NCBI GenBank assembly: GCA_028716765.1
Contig: JAQUPC010000002.1
Span: forward strand, 1-45,515
DNA: 45,515 nucleotides
From: Alphaproteobacteria bacterium
Lineage (GTDB): Bacteria > Pseudomonadota > Alphaproteobacteria > UBA9219
Direction of reading: 5' to 3'
Position 1 is the first letter of the stretch. Every line of letters starts with the position of its first letter. Both the position numbers and the translations under genes were made by a program. This document shows, piece after piece, positions 24,765 to 35,259 of the stretch. The notes beneath the pieces are model-generated. The model searched no databases. It saw only the letters and a program-made list of their open reading frames with translations, and was not told the DNA's origin.

Positions 24765-25834
24765 ACACCCTCAAACGCCGGATTTGGGATGTCGAGCGCG
24801 GCGAAGCCGTAATGCTTCAGCCAGCGCACGTCGGCCTCGAAGAAGGTGCGCAAATCGGGGATGCCGTATTTCAGCATGGCAATGCGATCGATGCCCATGC
24901 CGAAGGCGAAGCCCTGATATTTTTCCGGATCGATGCCGCCGTTCCGCAAAACGTTGGGGTGCACCATGCCGCAGCCCGCGATCTCCAGCCAGTCGCCGTA
25001 ATTGCCGAGCTTGAGTTCGCCGCCCTTGCGCGAGCAGCCGATGTCCACTTCGGCGCTCGGCTCGGTGAACGGAAAGTGCGACGGGCGGAAGCGCACCGGC
25101 AGATCCTCGATGCCGAAAAAGGCGCGCAGGAAATCCATCAGGCAGCCTTTAAGGTGGCCCATGTGCGTCGTTTCGTCGATCACAAGCCCTTCGAACTGGT
25201 GGAACATAGGCGTGTGCGTCATGTCGTAGTCGCACCGGTAAACGCGGCCGGGAATGATGATGCGGATCGGCGGCTTTTGGCTCAGCATCGTGCGGATTTG
25301 CACCGGCGAGGTGTGCGTGCGCAGCACCGTCGGGTGATCGCCCGTTTGCGGCAAATAGAACGTGTCCTGCATCTGCCGCGCGGGATGATCCGGCGGCATG
25401 TTGAGCGCCGTGAAATTCATCCAGTCGTCCTCGATGTCCGGACCCATCGCCACGTTGAAGCCCATGCCCGCGAAAATCGTCACGATCTCATCGACCGTTT
25501 GCGAAATCGGGTGGATGCGCCCCTCGCCCTGCGGACGCGGCGGCAACGTGACGTCGACGCGCTCGGCGGCCAAACGCGCTTCGAGCGCCGCGGCGGCCAG
25601 TTCTTTTTGCCGCGCTTCGAGGCGTTCGGTCACTTCGTTCTTGAGAAGGTTAAGCGCCGCGCCGTGCGTCTTGCGTTCCTCTACGCCGAGCGCGCCGAGC
25701 ATTTTCAGACGCTCGGTGATAACACCCTTTTTGCCGAGCGTCTCGACGCGCAACGCCTCAAGCGCCGCCGTATCCGCGGCCTTGGCGATGGCGGCCAGCA
25801 GGTCTTTTTTTAAATCGATGAGATCGGATGACAT
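24761..25834 (-). CDS. pheS: Phenylalanyl-tRNA synthetase alpha subunit
   Basis: This 357-residue catalytic subunit carries the class II motifs: [27 protein letters not shown] and the C-terminal [18 protein letters not shown]. An N-terminal coiled-coil tRNA-binding arm covers about residues 1-100. AGGA lies 8 bases before the ATG. It follows rpmI-rplT on the same strand, a common ribosomal protein-PheRS order. A phosphatase gene separates it from pheT. Confidence 0.97.
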   Translation of the reverse strand: MSSDLIDLKKDLLAAIAKAADTAALEALRVETLGKKGVITERLKMLGALGVEERKTHGAALNLLKNEVTERLEARQKELAAAALEARLAAERVDVTLPPRPQGEGRIHPISQTVDEIVTIFAGMGFNVAMGPDIEDDWMNFTALNMPPDHPARQMQDTFYLPQTGDHPTVLRTHTSPVQIRTMLSQKPPIRIIIPGRVYRCDYDMTHTPMFHQFEGLVIDETTHMGHLKGCLMDFLRAFFGIEDLPVRFRPSHFPFTEPSAEVDIGCSRKGGELKLGNYGDWLEIAGCGMVHPNVLRNGGIDPEKYQGFAFGMGIDRIAMLKYGIPDLRTFFEADVRWLKHYGFAALDIPNPAFEGV

Positions 25835-25896
25835 TCGCTTAATCCTAACCGTTTGCGTTATCCCCTTAAAGCCAGGGAAATCCGCCGGCCGGAGGA

Positions 25897-26262
25897 TTAG
25901 GCGGCTTTCTTCAACGCCGCCTTAGCCTGATCGACCAGCGCCTTAAAGGCGGTGGGCTCAGTGGCCGCGAGGTCCGAAAGCTGTTTGCGGTCCAGCCCGA
26001 CGCCCGCGCGCTTGAGCCCGTTCATAAATCGGGCGTAGGTCAGGCCATGCTCGCGCACGCCGGCGTTGATGCGCACGATCCATACGGCGCGCATGTCGCG
26101 CTTTTTCGCCTTGCGGTCGCGGTAGGCGTAACGCAGGCCTTTTTCGACCTTTTCGATCGCGACGCGAAAACAGGTGCTGGCGCGGCCGCGATAGCCTTTG
26201 GCAAGCTTGAGGATTTTCTTGTGTTTGGCGTGGGCCGCCACGCCGCGTTTGACTCGTGCCAT
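25897..26262 (-). CDS. rplT: 50S ribosomal protein L20
   Basis: This 121-residue basic protein shows the L20 signature from [18 protein letters not shown] through [17 protein letters not shown]. It binds 23S rRNA early in large-subunit assembly and in many bacteria autoregulates its operon. GGGGAG lies 6 bases before the ATG. It is 12 bp downstream of rpmI. Confidence 0.98.
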   Translation of the reverse strand: MARVKRGVAAHAKHKKILKLAKGYRGRASTCFRVAIEKVEKGLRYAYRDRKAKKRDMRAVWIVRINAGVREHGLTYARFMNGLKRAGVGLDRKQLSDLAATEPTAFKALVDQAKAALKKAA

Positions 26263-26274
26263 AATGTGCTCCCC

Positions 26275-26472
26275 TTATTTGCGCAGGAAATGTTTGCGGA
26301 TGACTTCGCCGTCGGCCTTGAACAGGATCAGGCCCTGGCGCGCTTCGCGCTTCATTTTCTGGGGACGTTTACGCATGCCGTGGCGTTTGCCGGCGGCGCC
26401 CGCCTTGACCTTGCCGCTGGCGGTCACGCGAAAGCGCTTTTTCGACCCGCTGTGGGTCTTCATTTTGGGCAT
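26275..26472 (-). CDS. rpmI: 50S ribosomal protein L35
   Basis: This 65-residue basic protein starts [20 protein letters not shown], diagnostic for L35. TTAGGAG precedes the ATG. infC, which often precedes rpmI, is not upstream here, so the operon starts with rpmI. The 280-bp leader to 26752 contains no other gene on this strand apart from the possible 3' extension of the gene at 26753. Confidence 0.97.
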   Translation of the reverse strand: MPKMKTHSGSKKRFRVTASGKVKAGAAGKRHGMRKRPQKMKREARQGLILFKADGEVIRKHFLRK

Positions 26473-26752
26473 TTAGTTCTCCTAATTTGTTGTTTGTCCG
26501 GTTTCTCAACCGTCGCGGCCGGGCATGTCCAAAAGCGCCGGCGCGCTGAAGCGGGGTTATTAGCGGATTGGGCCAGAAAAGGCAAGCAACCATAAACGAC
26601 GGAAGGGACTGTTTTTCCTCGCGTTTACCTACAAAATCCCTTTCATGCGCCTTCGGGCGCGGGAAGCATGTTAGCGCGCTTGAACCGCCCCAACATTTGT
26701 GCGCTGTCTATTTCGTTTAAATCTTGCTCTGCGGCATGCGTAGAAAAACTCA

Positions 26753-27205
26753 CTATTTGAGTAACTTCTTTCCCGCACCCCCCCCCTCTACATAGCCGTG
26801 CAACCCATTGATTGCGCCATTTATTTTCCAGGACACGCTATATCTATTGTGGCGATCCCGCCGGGACGCAAGATCTCTGGAACATACAGAACAGCTAACT
26901 TTCATGAAAGATAATATGTCGGCGTCGTTGCTGCTGGTTTTTTTGTTTACGTCCAAACGGTTAACGGTGAATTCGGCGCGCGTCTCAAAACAGGGGGTTT
27001 CTTTCTCATTTATTTTGCTGCTCTCGAAATGCCTCGCGGCAGTAATCTTTAGCTGACAAACCGTAAATTCCGGCGTGTTAAATTCCTGTTTTGCGAGCTC
27101 ATAGAGCGGACGAATCCATTCTTTTAGAATTACAGGATTAACGGCTACCGGGTCATTAAAACCAACATCAAAACTTTGCTGCAATGCCGGATCGATGTCT
27201 GTCAT
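26753..27205 (-). CDS. Unknown protein with poly-G tract near its 3' end, possibly frameshifted
   Basis: The frame from the ATG at 27205 (GGAG 8 bases upstream) gives 150 residues ending GAGKKLLK. No family was recognised. It is Cys-containing, soluble and less GC-rich than its neighbours. A run of nine G (plus strand C, 26778-26786) sits at codons 140-143. With ten G the frame would not stop at 26753 but would run about 45 further codons (starting CGKEVTQIVSFSTHAAEQDL) to a TGA at 26643-26645, with ordinary protein-like composition. The annotated end may thus be a sequencing indel or a slippage-controlled state. Confidence 0.55.
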   Translation of the reverse strand: MTDIDPALQQSFDVGFNDPVAVNPVILKEWIRPLYELAKQEFNTPEFTVCQLKITAARHFESSKINEKETPCFETRAEFTVNRLDVNKKTSSNDADILSFMKVSCSVCSRDLASRRDRHNRYSVSWKINGAINGLHGYVEGGGAGKKLLK

Positions 27206-27314
27206 TTCACGCTCTCCCAAATAAAGTTATTTAACAACGAAGGGCAAATACCACAGGAATAACGGCGTTAAAAGAAAAAGCGGCGTTAACCATAATTGGC
27301 GCGCCACACATACA

Positions 27315-27860
27315 TCAAGACGGAAAGGGTAAGCCAGGGATACTGGTTGTTCGCTGCGCGGGCACGTCGCCAACAGGATGAACCAAACGCTTTTCCGGAA
27401 GCAACTTAACCCCGCTATATTTCTTTTCTGTAATTTCGGTGCAAAGCCGCTGCCATTCACATCCTCCGCACGCGGCCCTGATCGTGCCCCTGGTAAAGTT
27501 AACGCGCATGCGATGAACAAGCGCGGGCGAAGGAGAAAATAGGCTGCCAATGATTAACGGGTTGTCGTGAAAAATATATTCGTTGATAACGTATAGGGCT
27601 GTGTCGTCTCTAAAGCGTGTATTTGCCTCTGTGCATAATTTTTTGTTTCCTTTCAAGCAACCCGGCGCATCCCATCCCGCGCAAATGTCATCGCGTCCGC
27701 CGACCACATGGATCAATGACCCGTCGTTGAGCCGCTTTGTTATCCTGTTAAAATTGCTCACAAAACTATCGGAATAGCCCTTGCCTACGTACGTAAGCAT
27801 GCACAGCAGATGATGACCGCGAATTTTTACAGGCCTGTTCGACACTTTAAAGGTCCTCAC
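27315..27860 (-). CDS. DUF1284 domain protein (predicted metal/iron-sulfur binding)
   Basis: This 181-residue protein has the DUF1284 pattern IRGHHLLCMLTYVGKGYS at residues 13-30, with Cys20, DDICAGW, further Cys residues near 67 and 75, and ACGGCEWQRLC (about 130-140). The conserved Cys/His set suggests a metal or Fe-S site. The biochemical role of the family is not known to me. The start is GTG at 27860 with a weak ribosome site. It lies divergent to groES, 228 bp away, and 109 bp before the unknown gene at 26753. The C-terminal 20 residues are Pro-rich and unconserved. Confidence 0.75.
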   Translation of the reverse strand: MRTFKVSNRPVKIRGHHLLCMLTYVGKGYSDSFVSNFNRITKRLNDGSLIHVVGGRDDICAGWDAPGCLKGNKKLCTEANTRFRDDTALYVINEYIFHDNPLIIGSLFSPSPALVHRMRVNFTRGTIRAACGGCEWQRLCTEITEKKYSGVKLLPEKRLVHPVGDVPAQRTTSIPGLPFPS

Positions 27861-27919
27861 TGTGTTTGCGTGCTTTTACCTTTTGTCCCCAAGGTCCGCA
27901 AAATCTTTCTTAACAATCC

Positions 27920-27948
27920 CTTGAATCCGCGTTTTTTAACAACTATGT
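27920..27948 (+). promoter_or_regulatory. RpoH-like promoter of groESL
   Basis: CTTG - 18 bases - ACTATGT matches the sigma-32 pattern CTTG-N17/18-CYTATNT with one mismatch. The CIRCE operator begins three bases downstream, the classic arrangement for groE in alphaproteobacteria. Confidence 0.6.
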
Positions 27949-27950
27949 GT

Positions 27951-27977
27951 CTAGCACTCGCCGGGCAAGAGTGCTAA
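27951..27977 (+). promoter_or_regulatory. CIRCE operator (HrcA binding site)
   Basis: CTAGCACTC - 9 bases (27960-27968) - GAGTGCTAA is the CIRCE inverted repeat with a single deviation from TTAGCACTC-N9-GAGTGCTAA. It represses groESL through HrcA. Confidence 0.93.
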
Positions 27978-28087
27978 TAGCAGCCCGGTACCCGTTTGCG
28001 GCCGGATCGTTTGCGTAACGATACCGGACAAACCTAAGTCACTGATAATACGGAACGAAAGTTCCCACAACCAAAGGAGCAAGATTT

Positions 28088-28393
28088 ATGAAATTCCGTC
28101 CCCTTCATGACCGCGTGGTCGTGCGCCGCCTTGAGAGCGAAGAACGCACCGCCGGCGGCATCATCATTCCCGACACCGCCAAGGAAAAGCCGCAGGAAGG
28201 CGAAGTGACCGCCGTGGGCCCCGGCGCCCGCGACGAGTCCGGCAAGATCGTGGCTCTCGACGTCAAGGCGGGCGACCGCGTCCTGTTCGGCAAATGGTCG
28301 GGCACGGAAGTCAAGATCGACGGCAAGGAGCTCCTCATCATGAAGGAGTCCGACATCATGGGCATCATCGAGGGGACGGCGAAGAAAAAATAG
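28088..28393 (+). CDS. groES: Co-chaperonin GroES
   Basis: This 101-residue protein forms the heptameric lid of GroEL. It has the N-terminal [14 protein letters not shown] and the mobile loop [19 protein letters not shown], with [11 protein letters not shown] and [14 protein letters not shown] following. Length is a few residues above E. coli GroES (97). Ribosome site AAAGGAG precedes the ATG by 6 bases. A CIRCE site and RpoH-like promoter lie upstream. The spacer to groEL (113 bp) contains a large inverted repeat. Confidence 0.98.
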   Translation: MKFRPLHDRVVVRRLESEERTAGGIIIPDTAKEKPQEGEVTAVGPGARDESGKIVALDVKAGDRVLFGKWSGTEVKIDGKELLIMKESDIMGIIEGTAKKK

Positions 28394-28395
28394 GG

Positions 28396-30156
<1,761 letters not shown>

Positions 30157-30207
30157 AGAAGGGATCGGGGATCGGCAAGCCAATCCCCTTTCTTCCCGAA
30201 AACAAAC

Positions 30208-30240
30208 AAAGGCCGCGGGGCAACCTGCGGCCTTTATTTT
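30208..30240 (+). terminator. Rho-independent terminator after groEL
   Basis: AAAGGCCGC and GCGGCCTTT form a 9-bp stem (loop GGGCAACCT) followed by ATTTT. Confidence 0.85.
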
Positions 30241-30298
30241 GTCCTAATAGAGCGGTAGGTTGCGAAGGTTTTGTCATCCTTGCGCGTGAATTCGTTTT

Positions 30299-31492
30299 AT
30301 GACCCGCCCTTCCCTGAAGCTTGTCATTGCCGCCGCCGTTGTGCTCGCCCTTTTGGGCGGGGGGCTTTTTGCGCTTTTGAACGGCGGGAACGCGAAAGAA
30401 AACGGCGGGCAGGAAACCGCCACCGTGGCGCGCGGCGACGTTCTGGAGATCGTGACGGCTCAGGGCAAGCTTGAGCCCAAGGAATACGTCGATGTCGGCG
30501 TTCAGGTCTCGGGGCAGCTTAAAAAGCTTCACGCCGACATCGGTGACGCGGTCAAAAAAGGCGACCTGATCGCCGAGCTCGATCCTCTGCCCTACGAATC
30601 CCGCGTGGCGGCGGACGAGGCCAAGTTCAACTCGCTCAAGGCGCAGGTGGCGCAAAAAAAGGCGCAGGAAGAGCTTGACCGCTCGCAGCTCAAAAGGGCG
30701 GAAACCCTGATCAAGGTCAACGCCACCAGCAAGGACGATCTTGAGACTAAAGCCACCGCCCTGAAAGTCACGCAGGCCACGGTGGCTTCGCTCGAGGCGC
30801 AAGCCAACGAGGCGGCGGCCAATCTGGAGAGCGACAAAATTAATCTCGGGTACACGAAAATTTACGCGCCGATGGACGGCATCGTCGCCGACCAGATCGC
30901 GCGCGAAGGCCAGACTCTGAACGCCAATCAGACCACGCCCAAAATCGTCCAGCTGGCCGATTTGAACGTCATGACCGTCCGCGCCCAGATCGCCGAGGCC
31001 GACGTCATGCGTCTGAGACAGGGGATGGAAGCCTCGTTCGCGCCGCTCGGCGCGCAGGACCGCAAATGGAAAGGCGCCGTGCGCCAGATTTTGCCCACGC
31101 CGCAGATCATCAACGACGTCGTGCTGTACGACGCCCTGATCGACGTGGCGAACGAAGACCGGCAGCTGATGAACGGCATGAGCGTGCAGGTCTTTTTCGA
31201 GGTTGCGCGCGCCGAAAACGTCCTCACGCTTCCGGTGCGCTTCCTTGGCAAGCGCCAGGCGGCGCAGGATAGCGAAACGGGGCGCGCCTATGCCGTGAAG
31301 GTCCGCAAAGGCAGCGCGAGCTCAGAACGCATCGTTCATGCCGGGCTGATGACGCGGACGCTGGCGGAAATTCGCGACGGCCTTGCGGAAGGCGACGTGG
31401 TTCTGGCGGACAGCGGCGAAGCGAACGCTTCCCCCGGCAACGGCAAGCCTAAAAACGGAGGGCCGCGCCCGCCCGTAGGGCCAAGGTTATGA
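30299..31492 (+). CDS. MacA-like periplasmic adaptor of a tripartite efflux system
   Basis: This 397-residue protein has an N-terminal membrane helix (residues 6-27), a lipoyl/barrel-sandwich domain split by a long alpha-hairpin (about 85-190), a beta-barrel and a membrane-proximal domain, which is the MacA/HlyD plan. Segments YVDVGVQVSGQLKKLHADIG and YTKIYAPMDGIVADQIAREG are typical of MacA. The Pro-rich tail is non-conserved. Its stop overlaps the macB start (ATGA). MacAB with TolC exports macrolides, peptides or lipids; no TolC gene is in the window. Confidence 0.9.
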   Translation: MTRPSLKLVIAAAVVLALLGGGLFALLNGGNAKENGGQETATVARGDVLEIVTAQGKLEPKEYVDVGVQVSGQLKKLHADIGDAVKKGDLIAELDPLPYESRVAADEAKFNSLKAQVAQKKAQEELDRSQLKRAETLIKVNATSKDDLETKATALKVTQATVASLEAQANEAAANLESDKINLGYTKIYAPMDGIVADQIAREGQTLNANQTTPKIVQLADLNVMTVRAQIAEADVMRLRQGMEASFAPLGAQDRKWKGAVRQILPTPQIINDVVLYDALIDVANEDRQLMNGMSVQVFFEVARAENVLTLPVRFLGKRQAAQDSETGRAYAVKVRKGSASSERIVHAGLMTRTLAEIRDGLAEGDVVLADSGEANASPGNGKPKNGGPRPPVGPRL

Positions 31493-33429
31493 GCAAAAAA
31501 GACGGACCGCTTCTGCGGCTTCGCAACATCGCGCGGCATTACCCGGCGGGCGGCGGCGTTCATCGCGCCCTTGACGGCGTTTCGCTGGATATTCATGCGG
31601 GCGAGTTCGCCGCCATCATGGGGCCGTCGGGCTCGGGCAAAACGACGCTGATGAACATCATCGGCTGTCTCGATAAACCGACGGCGGGCAGCTACGTTCT
31701 GGACGGCGAGGAAGTTGCCGCCCTCGACCGCGACGCGCAGGCGCGGCTGCGGGGCCGCACGTTCGGGTTCATCTATCAGCGCTACAATCTTCTTGAAACG
31801 GCATCGGCCGAAGAAAACGTCGAAATGCCGGCCATTTACGCGGGCGCTGCGAAAGCCGAACGGCAATCGCGCGCGCGGTCTCTTCTGGAACGGCTGGGCA
31901 TCGGGGATCGCGGCGCCAATCGCCCCAACGCCCTATCCGGCGGCCAGCAGCAGCGCGTCGCCATCGCGCGCGCGCTGATGAACGATCCCGCCATCGTTCT
32001 CGCCGACGAGCCGACCGGCGCTCTCGACAGCCGCAGCGGCAAGGAAGTGATGGAACTGCTGCGCGGGCTTAACGCCGTAGGCCGCACGATCATCATCATC
32101 ACGCACGACGAAAATGTCGCCGGCTACGCCCACAGGCGGATTCGCCTCGCGGACGGGAAGATCATCGAAGACACCGGAGCGGCTGCGCCCGGGACCGAAA
32201 ACAAGATTCAACCCGCCGCCGCACAGTCCAACGGCACGATGGCCGAGGTTCAGGAAGCCCTCAAAATGGCCGGGCGGGCCTTGCACGCAAACATGTTCCG
32301 CACGTTTTTAACGCTGCTCGGCATCATCATCGGCGTGGCCTCGGTTATCATCATGCTGGCGATCGGCGACGGCAGCAAGCAGAAGGTGCTCGACCAGATC
32401 ACGGCGATGGGCACCAATCTCCTGATCGTGCGTCCGGGCGCGCCGGGCATCCGTCCGTCCGGCGACATATCGACTTTGACCGCCGGCGACGCCGAAGCCG
32501 TCGCGCAACTGCCCAACGTCGAAGCCGTCGTGCCGGAACGGAACGGCTCGTTCACCATCCGCTACGGCGAGATCGACTATGCCGCCTCGGTCACCGGAAC
32601 CAGCCCGGACAAGCCTGCCGTCAACGACTGGCCCGTCGTGCGCGGCAGCCCCATGTCCGGCCGCGACTATCGCGGCATGGCGCCCGTCGCCCTTTTGGGC
32701 CAGACGGTGGCCAAAACCCTTTTCCCGCACGGCGAAGACCCCCTCGGCAAGATCATCCTCGTCAAGAACATTCCTTTCGAGGTGATCGGCCTGATGGCCA
32801 CGAAGGGCTCGTCGATGTTCGGCACGGATCAGGATTCCGTCGTTTTCGTGCCGCTGACGACGGGGCTCGTGCGCCTGTTCGGCCGGCCGCACGTCAACAC
32901 CATCATCGTGCGCATCGCCGATCTGACGCGGGCCGAAAGCACCCAGAAAGCCATCGAATCGCTCCTTCTCGACCGGCACAGGATTGAGGACTTCAGCGTC
33001 CGCAACATGGCCTCGTTCGTCCAGATGGCCTCCGAGACGCAGAACACGCTGAAGATTCTTCTGGGCGCCGTCGCGGCCATTTCCCTTCTTGTGGGCGGCA
33101 TCGGCGTCATGAACATCATGCTGGTGAGCGTGACCGAGCGCACGCGCGAGATCGGCGTGCGCATGGCGGTGGGGGCGCGCACAAAGGATATTCTGTTGCA
33201 GTTCATCACGGAGGCGATTGTCGTCTGCCTGACGGGCGGCGTCATCGGGGCGGCGCTCGGCGTCAGCATCGCGCTGGCGCTCGATTATCTCGGCGTCCGC
33301 GCCATCCTAAGCCTGCCGCCGGTTTTGCTGGCCTTTTTGTGCGCCGTTTCCACCGGCGTTCTGTTCGGCTTTCTGCCCGCGCGCAAGGCGGCGCACCTCG
33401 ACCCGGTCGTCGCGCTCGCGGCGGAGTGA
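31489..33429 (+). CDS. macB: MacB-like ABC transporter (ATPase and permease fused)
   Basis: This 646-residue protein has an N-terminal ATPase with Walker A GPSGSGKT at 45-52, signature [15 protein letters not shown] and Walker [14 protein letters not shown]. The first membrane helix follows near residue 275, then a large periplasmic domain, and three C-terminal FtsX-type helices with the [16 protein letters not shown] motif. The length equals E. coli MacB (648). It is translationally coupled to the adaptor upstream. Substrate unknown. Confidence 0.93.
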   Translation: MSKKDGPLLRLRNIARHYPAGGGVHRALDGVSLDIHAGEFAAIMGPSGSGKTTLMNIIGCLDKPTAGSYVLDGEEVAALDRDAQARLRGRTFGFIYQRYNLLETASAEENVEMPAIYAGAAKAERQSRARSLLERLGIGDRGANRPNALSGGQQQRVAIARALMNDPAIVLADEPTGALDSRSGKEVMELLRGLNAVGRTIIIITHDENVAGYAHRRIRLADGKIIEDTGAAAPGTENKIQPAAAQSNGTMAEVQEALKMAGRALHANMFRTFLTLLGIIIGVASVIIMLAIGDGSKQKVLDQITAMGTNLLIVRPGAPGIRPSGDISTLTAGDAEAVAQLPNVEAVVPERNGSFTIRYGEIDYAASVTGTSPDKPAVNDWPVVRGSPMSGRDYRGMAPVALLGQTVAKTLFPHGEDPLGKIILVKNIPFEVIGLMATKGSSMFGTDQDSVVFVPLTTGLVRLFGRPHVNTIIVRIADLTRAESTQKAIESLLLDRHRIEDFSVRNMASFVQMASETQNTLKILLGAVAAISLLVGGIGVMNIMLVSVTERTREIGVRMAVGARTKDILLQFITEAIVVCLTGGVIGAALGVSIALALDYLGVRAILSLPPVLLAFLCAVSTGVLFGFLPARKAAHLDPVVALAAE

Positions 33430-33490
33430 AAAGGCGCCGATCCAAGAAACGGCACAGCGGAGCTGTTTAGTCCATACCCCTTCGCGTCCG

Positions 33491-33664
33491 TCACCAAAAA
33501 GGACGTCCCGCGATGAGGACAAACACCAGTAAAATGAAAAAAATCAGAAGAGCAACGAAGAACAGGATTCGCGCCACCTCGGCGGCGCCCGCGGCGATGT
33601 TCGTATAGCCGAATAAGGCGGCGACAAGGGAAATGACGAAAAAAAAGAGCGCCAGACGGAGCAT
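33491..33664 (-). CDS. DUF1328 small membrane protein (YtjA-like)
   Basis: This 57-residue protein starts [20 protein letters not shown] and continues through [20 protein letters not shown], two membrane helices with the small-residue IAAGAAEVA pattern of DUF1328. CAAGGATGAAATC before the ATG gives an AGGA ribosome site. It lies in an operon-like run with two other small envelope proteins. Members are often stress-induced; function unknown. Confidence 0.85.
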   Translation of the reverse strand: MLRLALFFFVISLVAALFGYTNIAAGAAEVARILFFVALLIFFILLVFVLIAGRPFW

Positions 33665-33686
33665 GATTTCATCCTTGCGTTGGTTT

Positions 33687-34091
33687 TCATCGGCCCGGCG
33701 GCGTCATCAGGCCGCGAAAAAAGGAATCGACGACATGATTGAGGCGAACGGCTAAAGGCGCATCATGACGCATGAACAGAACGGGTATGTTTCTAAGGCG
33801 TCCCAGATAAAACAGCGTTAACGCAAAAAAAAGCAGCGCAACGATCAGGATAAACACGGCCATCGTCAGCAGGGCCGCTGGCGGCGTCAGGCCGTGGGCG
33901 ATCATCGTGGCGCCCGCGGCGTATAAAACCACGAGCAAAAACGCTCCGGCCATTATGCTGCTGATAATCGTCAGGGCCACGACAACGGCCATGCCGGACA
34001 AAAAGCGCTGCAGCATCGACATGCCGGCAACCGGGCCGCCGATGGCGCCGCCCATCGCAACGATGGCTAACAGCTTTTCGAGAATGGACAT
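33687..34091 (-). CDS. Small polytopic membrane protein, YqjE/holin-superfamily-like
   Basis: This 134-residue protein has three hydrophobic segments (about residues 5-25, 32-60, 70-98) and a short basic C-terminus. It is encoded 26 bp after an ElaB/YqjD-like gene and before a DUF1328 gene. In enterobacteria YqjD and YqjE have a similar arrangement, so a stress-linked inner-membrane role is inferred from context. The sequence match to YqjE is not strong. Confidence 0.6.
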   Translation of the reverse strand: MSILEKLLAIVAMGGAIGGPVAGMSMLQRFLSGMAVVVALTIISSIMAGAFLLVVLYAAGATMIAHGLTPPAALLTMAVFILIVALLFFALTLFYLGRLRNIPVLFMRHDAPLAVRLNHVVDSFFRGLMTPPGR

Positions 34092-34117
34092 CCCGGTTTC
34101 GCTTTTTGCCGCGCGCG

Positions 34118-34420
34118 TCAGCGCCGGAGCAACGCGCCGAGAACAACGCCAACGCCTAACGCAATAAGGCCGGATTGAATCGGTTTCTCGCGGATTTGCG
34201 TTTTAATGGCCGTTGTTGCCGAGGATATTTCCGTTTTGGCCGTTTCGCTGGCGGTGTCGATAATTTTGCGGGCGTGCTGTCCGGCTTCATGGGCCATCGT
34301 GCCCAGCTCATCCTTCATTTCGCTGGCGGCGCGGCGGGCATCGCCCTTAAGGCGGGCAACATCTTCCCCGATTTTGTCGAGCGCGGCGTCTTTTTTGGAT
34401 TCCTTGTTTGTTGCAAACAT
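34118..34420 (-). CDS. ElaB/YqjD/YgaM (DUF883)-like membrane-anchored protein
   Basis: From the ATG at 34420, with a GAGGAGG ribosome site, the protein has 100 residues: a charged helical N-terminal part (ALDKIGEDVARLKGDARRAA), then a C-terminal membrane helix ending GLIALGVGVVLGALLRR, the DUF883 hallmark. A longer in-frame start at 34474 was rejected because it lacks a ribosome site. E. coli YqjD and ElaB bind ribosomes at the inner membrane in stationary phase; a similar role is inferred. AT-rich DNA at 34475-34600 probably holds the promoter. Confidence 0.8.
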   Translation of the reverse strand: MFATNKESKKDAALDKIGEDVARLKGDARRAASEMKDELGTMAHEAGQHARKIIDTASETAKTEISSATTAIKTQIREKPIQSGLIALGVGVVLGALLRR

Positions 34421-34631
34421 ATTTTCCTCCTCAATCCCGGGTAAAAGCCCATATTGTTTAAGGTTAAGCGGCAAGTTTATTATAATTATTATTAAATAAA
34501 ATTCAACGTCAAACTAATGAGCAAATATACTAACTTTTATAATATGGTTTTATTTCCATTTTTTTCGAATGGATTTTCCCGGGCTGGTCCCGATTGAAGA
34601 CAAAACGATTTCTTGCTTGCCGGGAAGGGCT

Positions 34632-35198
34632 TCAGGCGCCGAACGAAACCTTCGGCGCGGCTTCGGCGGCGGCGCGGCCGTTGCCCAGCGTGAACATGTC
34701 GGCTTCCTTGAAGCGGAACGGCCCGGCCAGCAAAACGCCGGGAAATTGCTGGATCGCCGTGTTGTATTCGGCCACGGCGTTGTTGAAGAAGCGCCGCGCC
34801 GCGGCGATCTTGTTTTCGAGATCGGCCAGTTCGCTTTGCAATTGCTGGAAGTTCGCGTTGGCTTTCAATTGCGGATAGTTTTCGGCCACCGCCATCAGGT
34901 TCATCAGCGCGCCGGACAGCGCGCCTTCGGCCTGTCCGCGCTCGGCCACGCTCGACGCCTTCATGGCCGCCGCGCGCGCCTCGGTGACCTTTTCGAACAC
35001 GCCGCTTTCATGCGCCGCGTAGCCTTTGACTGTTTCGACCAGATTGGGCACGAGATCGGAGCGCTGTTTCAGCTGCACGTCGATGTCGGCGAAGGCGTTT
35101 TTCGCCGCCTGCCGCAGCGCCACCATCCGGTTGAACAAGACGATGACGAACAGCGCAAGAACGGCAAGAACGATAAGAAGAATGGTTAAAGGATCCAT
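34632..35198 (-). CDS. LemA family protein
   Basis: This protein has 188 residues from the ATG at 35198 (an upstream GTG at 35219 is possible). There is one N-terminal membrane helix (about residues 4-24), then a long helical domain with the LemA pattern RMVALRQAAKNAFADIDVQL, KQRSDLVPNLVETVKGYAAH and FNNAVAEYNTAIQQFPG. LemA proteins are membrane-anchored with an exterior helical bundle; function is unclear. It is divergent to rsmB. Confidence 0.93.
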   Translation of the reverse strand: MDPLTILLIVLAVLALFVIVLFNRMVALRQAAKNAFADIDVQLKQRSDLVPNLVETVKGYAAHESGVFEKVTEARAAAMKASSVAERGQAEGALSGALMNLMAVAENYPQLKANANFQQLQSELADLENKIAAARRFFNNAVAEYNTAIQQFPGVLLAGPFRFKEADMFTLGNGRAAAEAAPKVSFGA

Positions 35199-35259
35199 GC
35201 CCGGAGTATAGGCGAGCACTTTCTCGCCCGCAAGACCGGGCTTATGCTATGAACGACGC

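Noticed and set aside
26473..26752. Missing infC upstream of rpmI as evidence of gene loss
   Set aside because: infC is often elsewhere in alphaproteobacteria, so its absence here is not informative.
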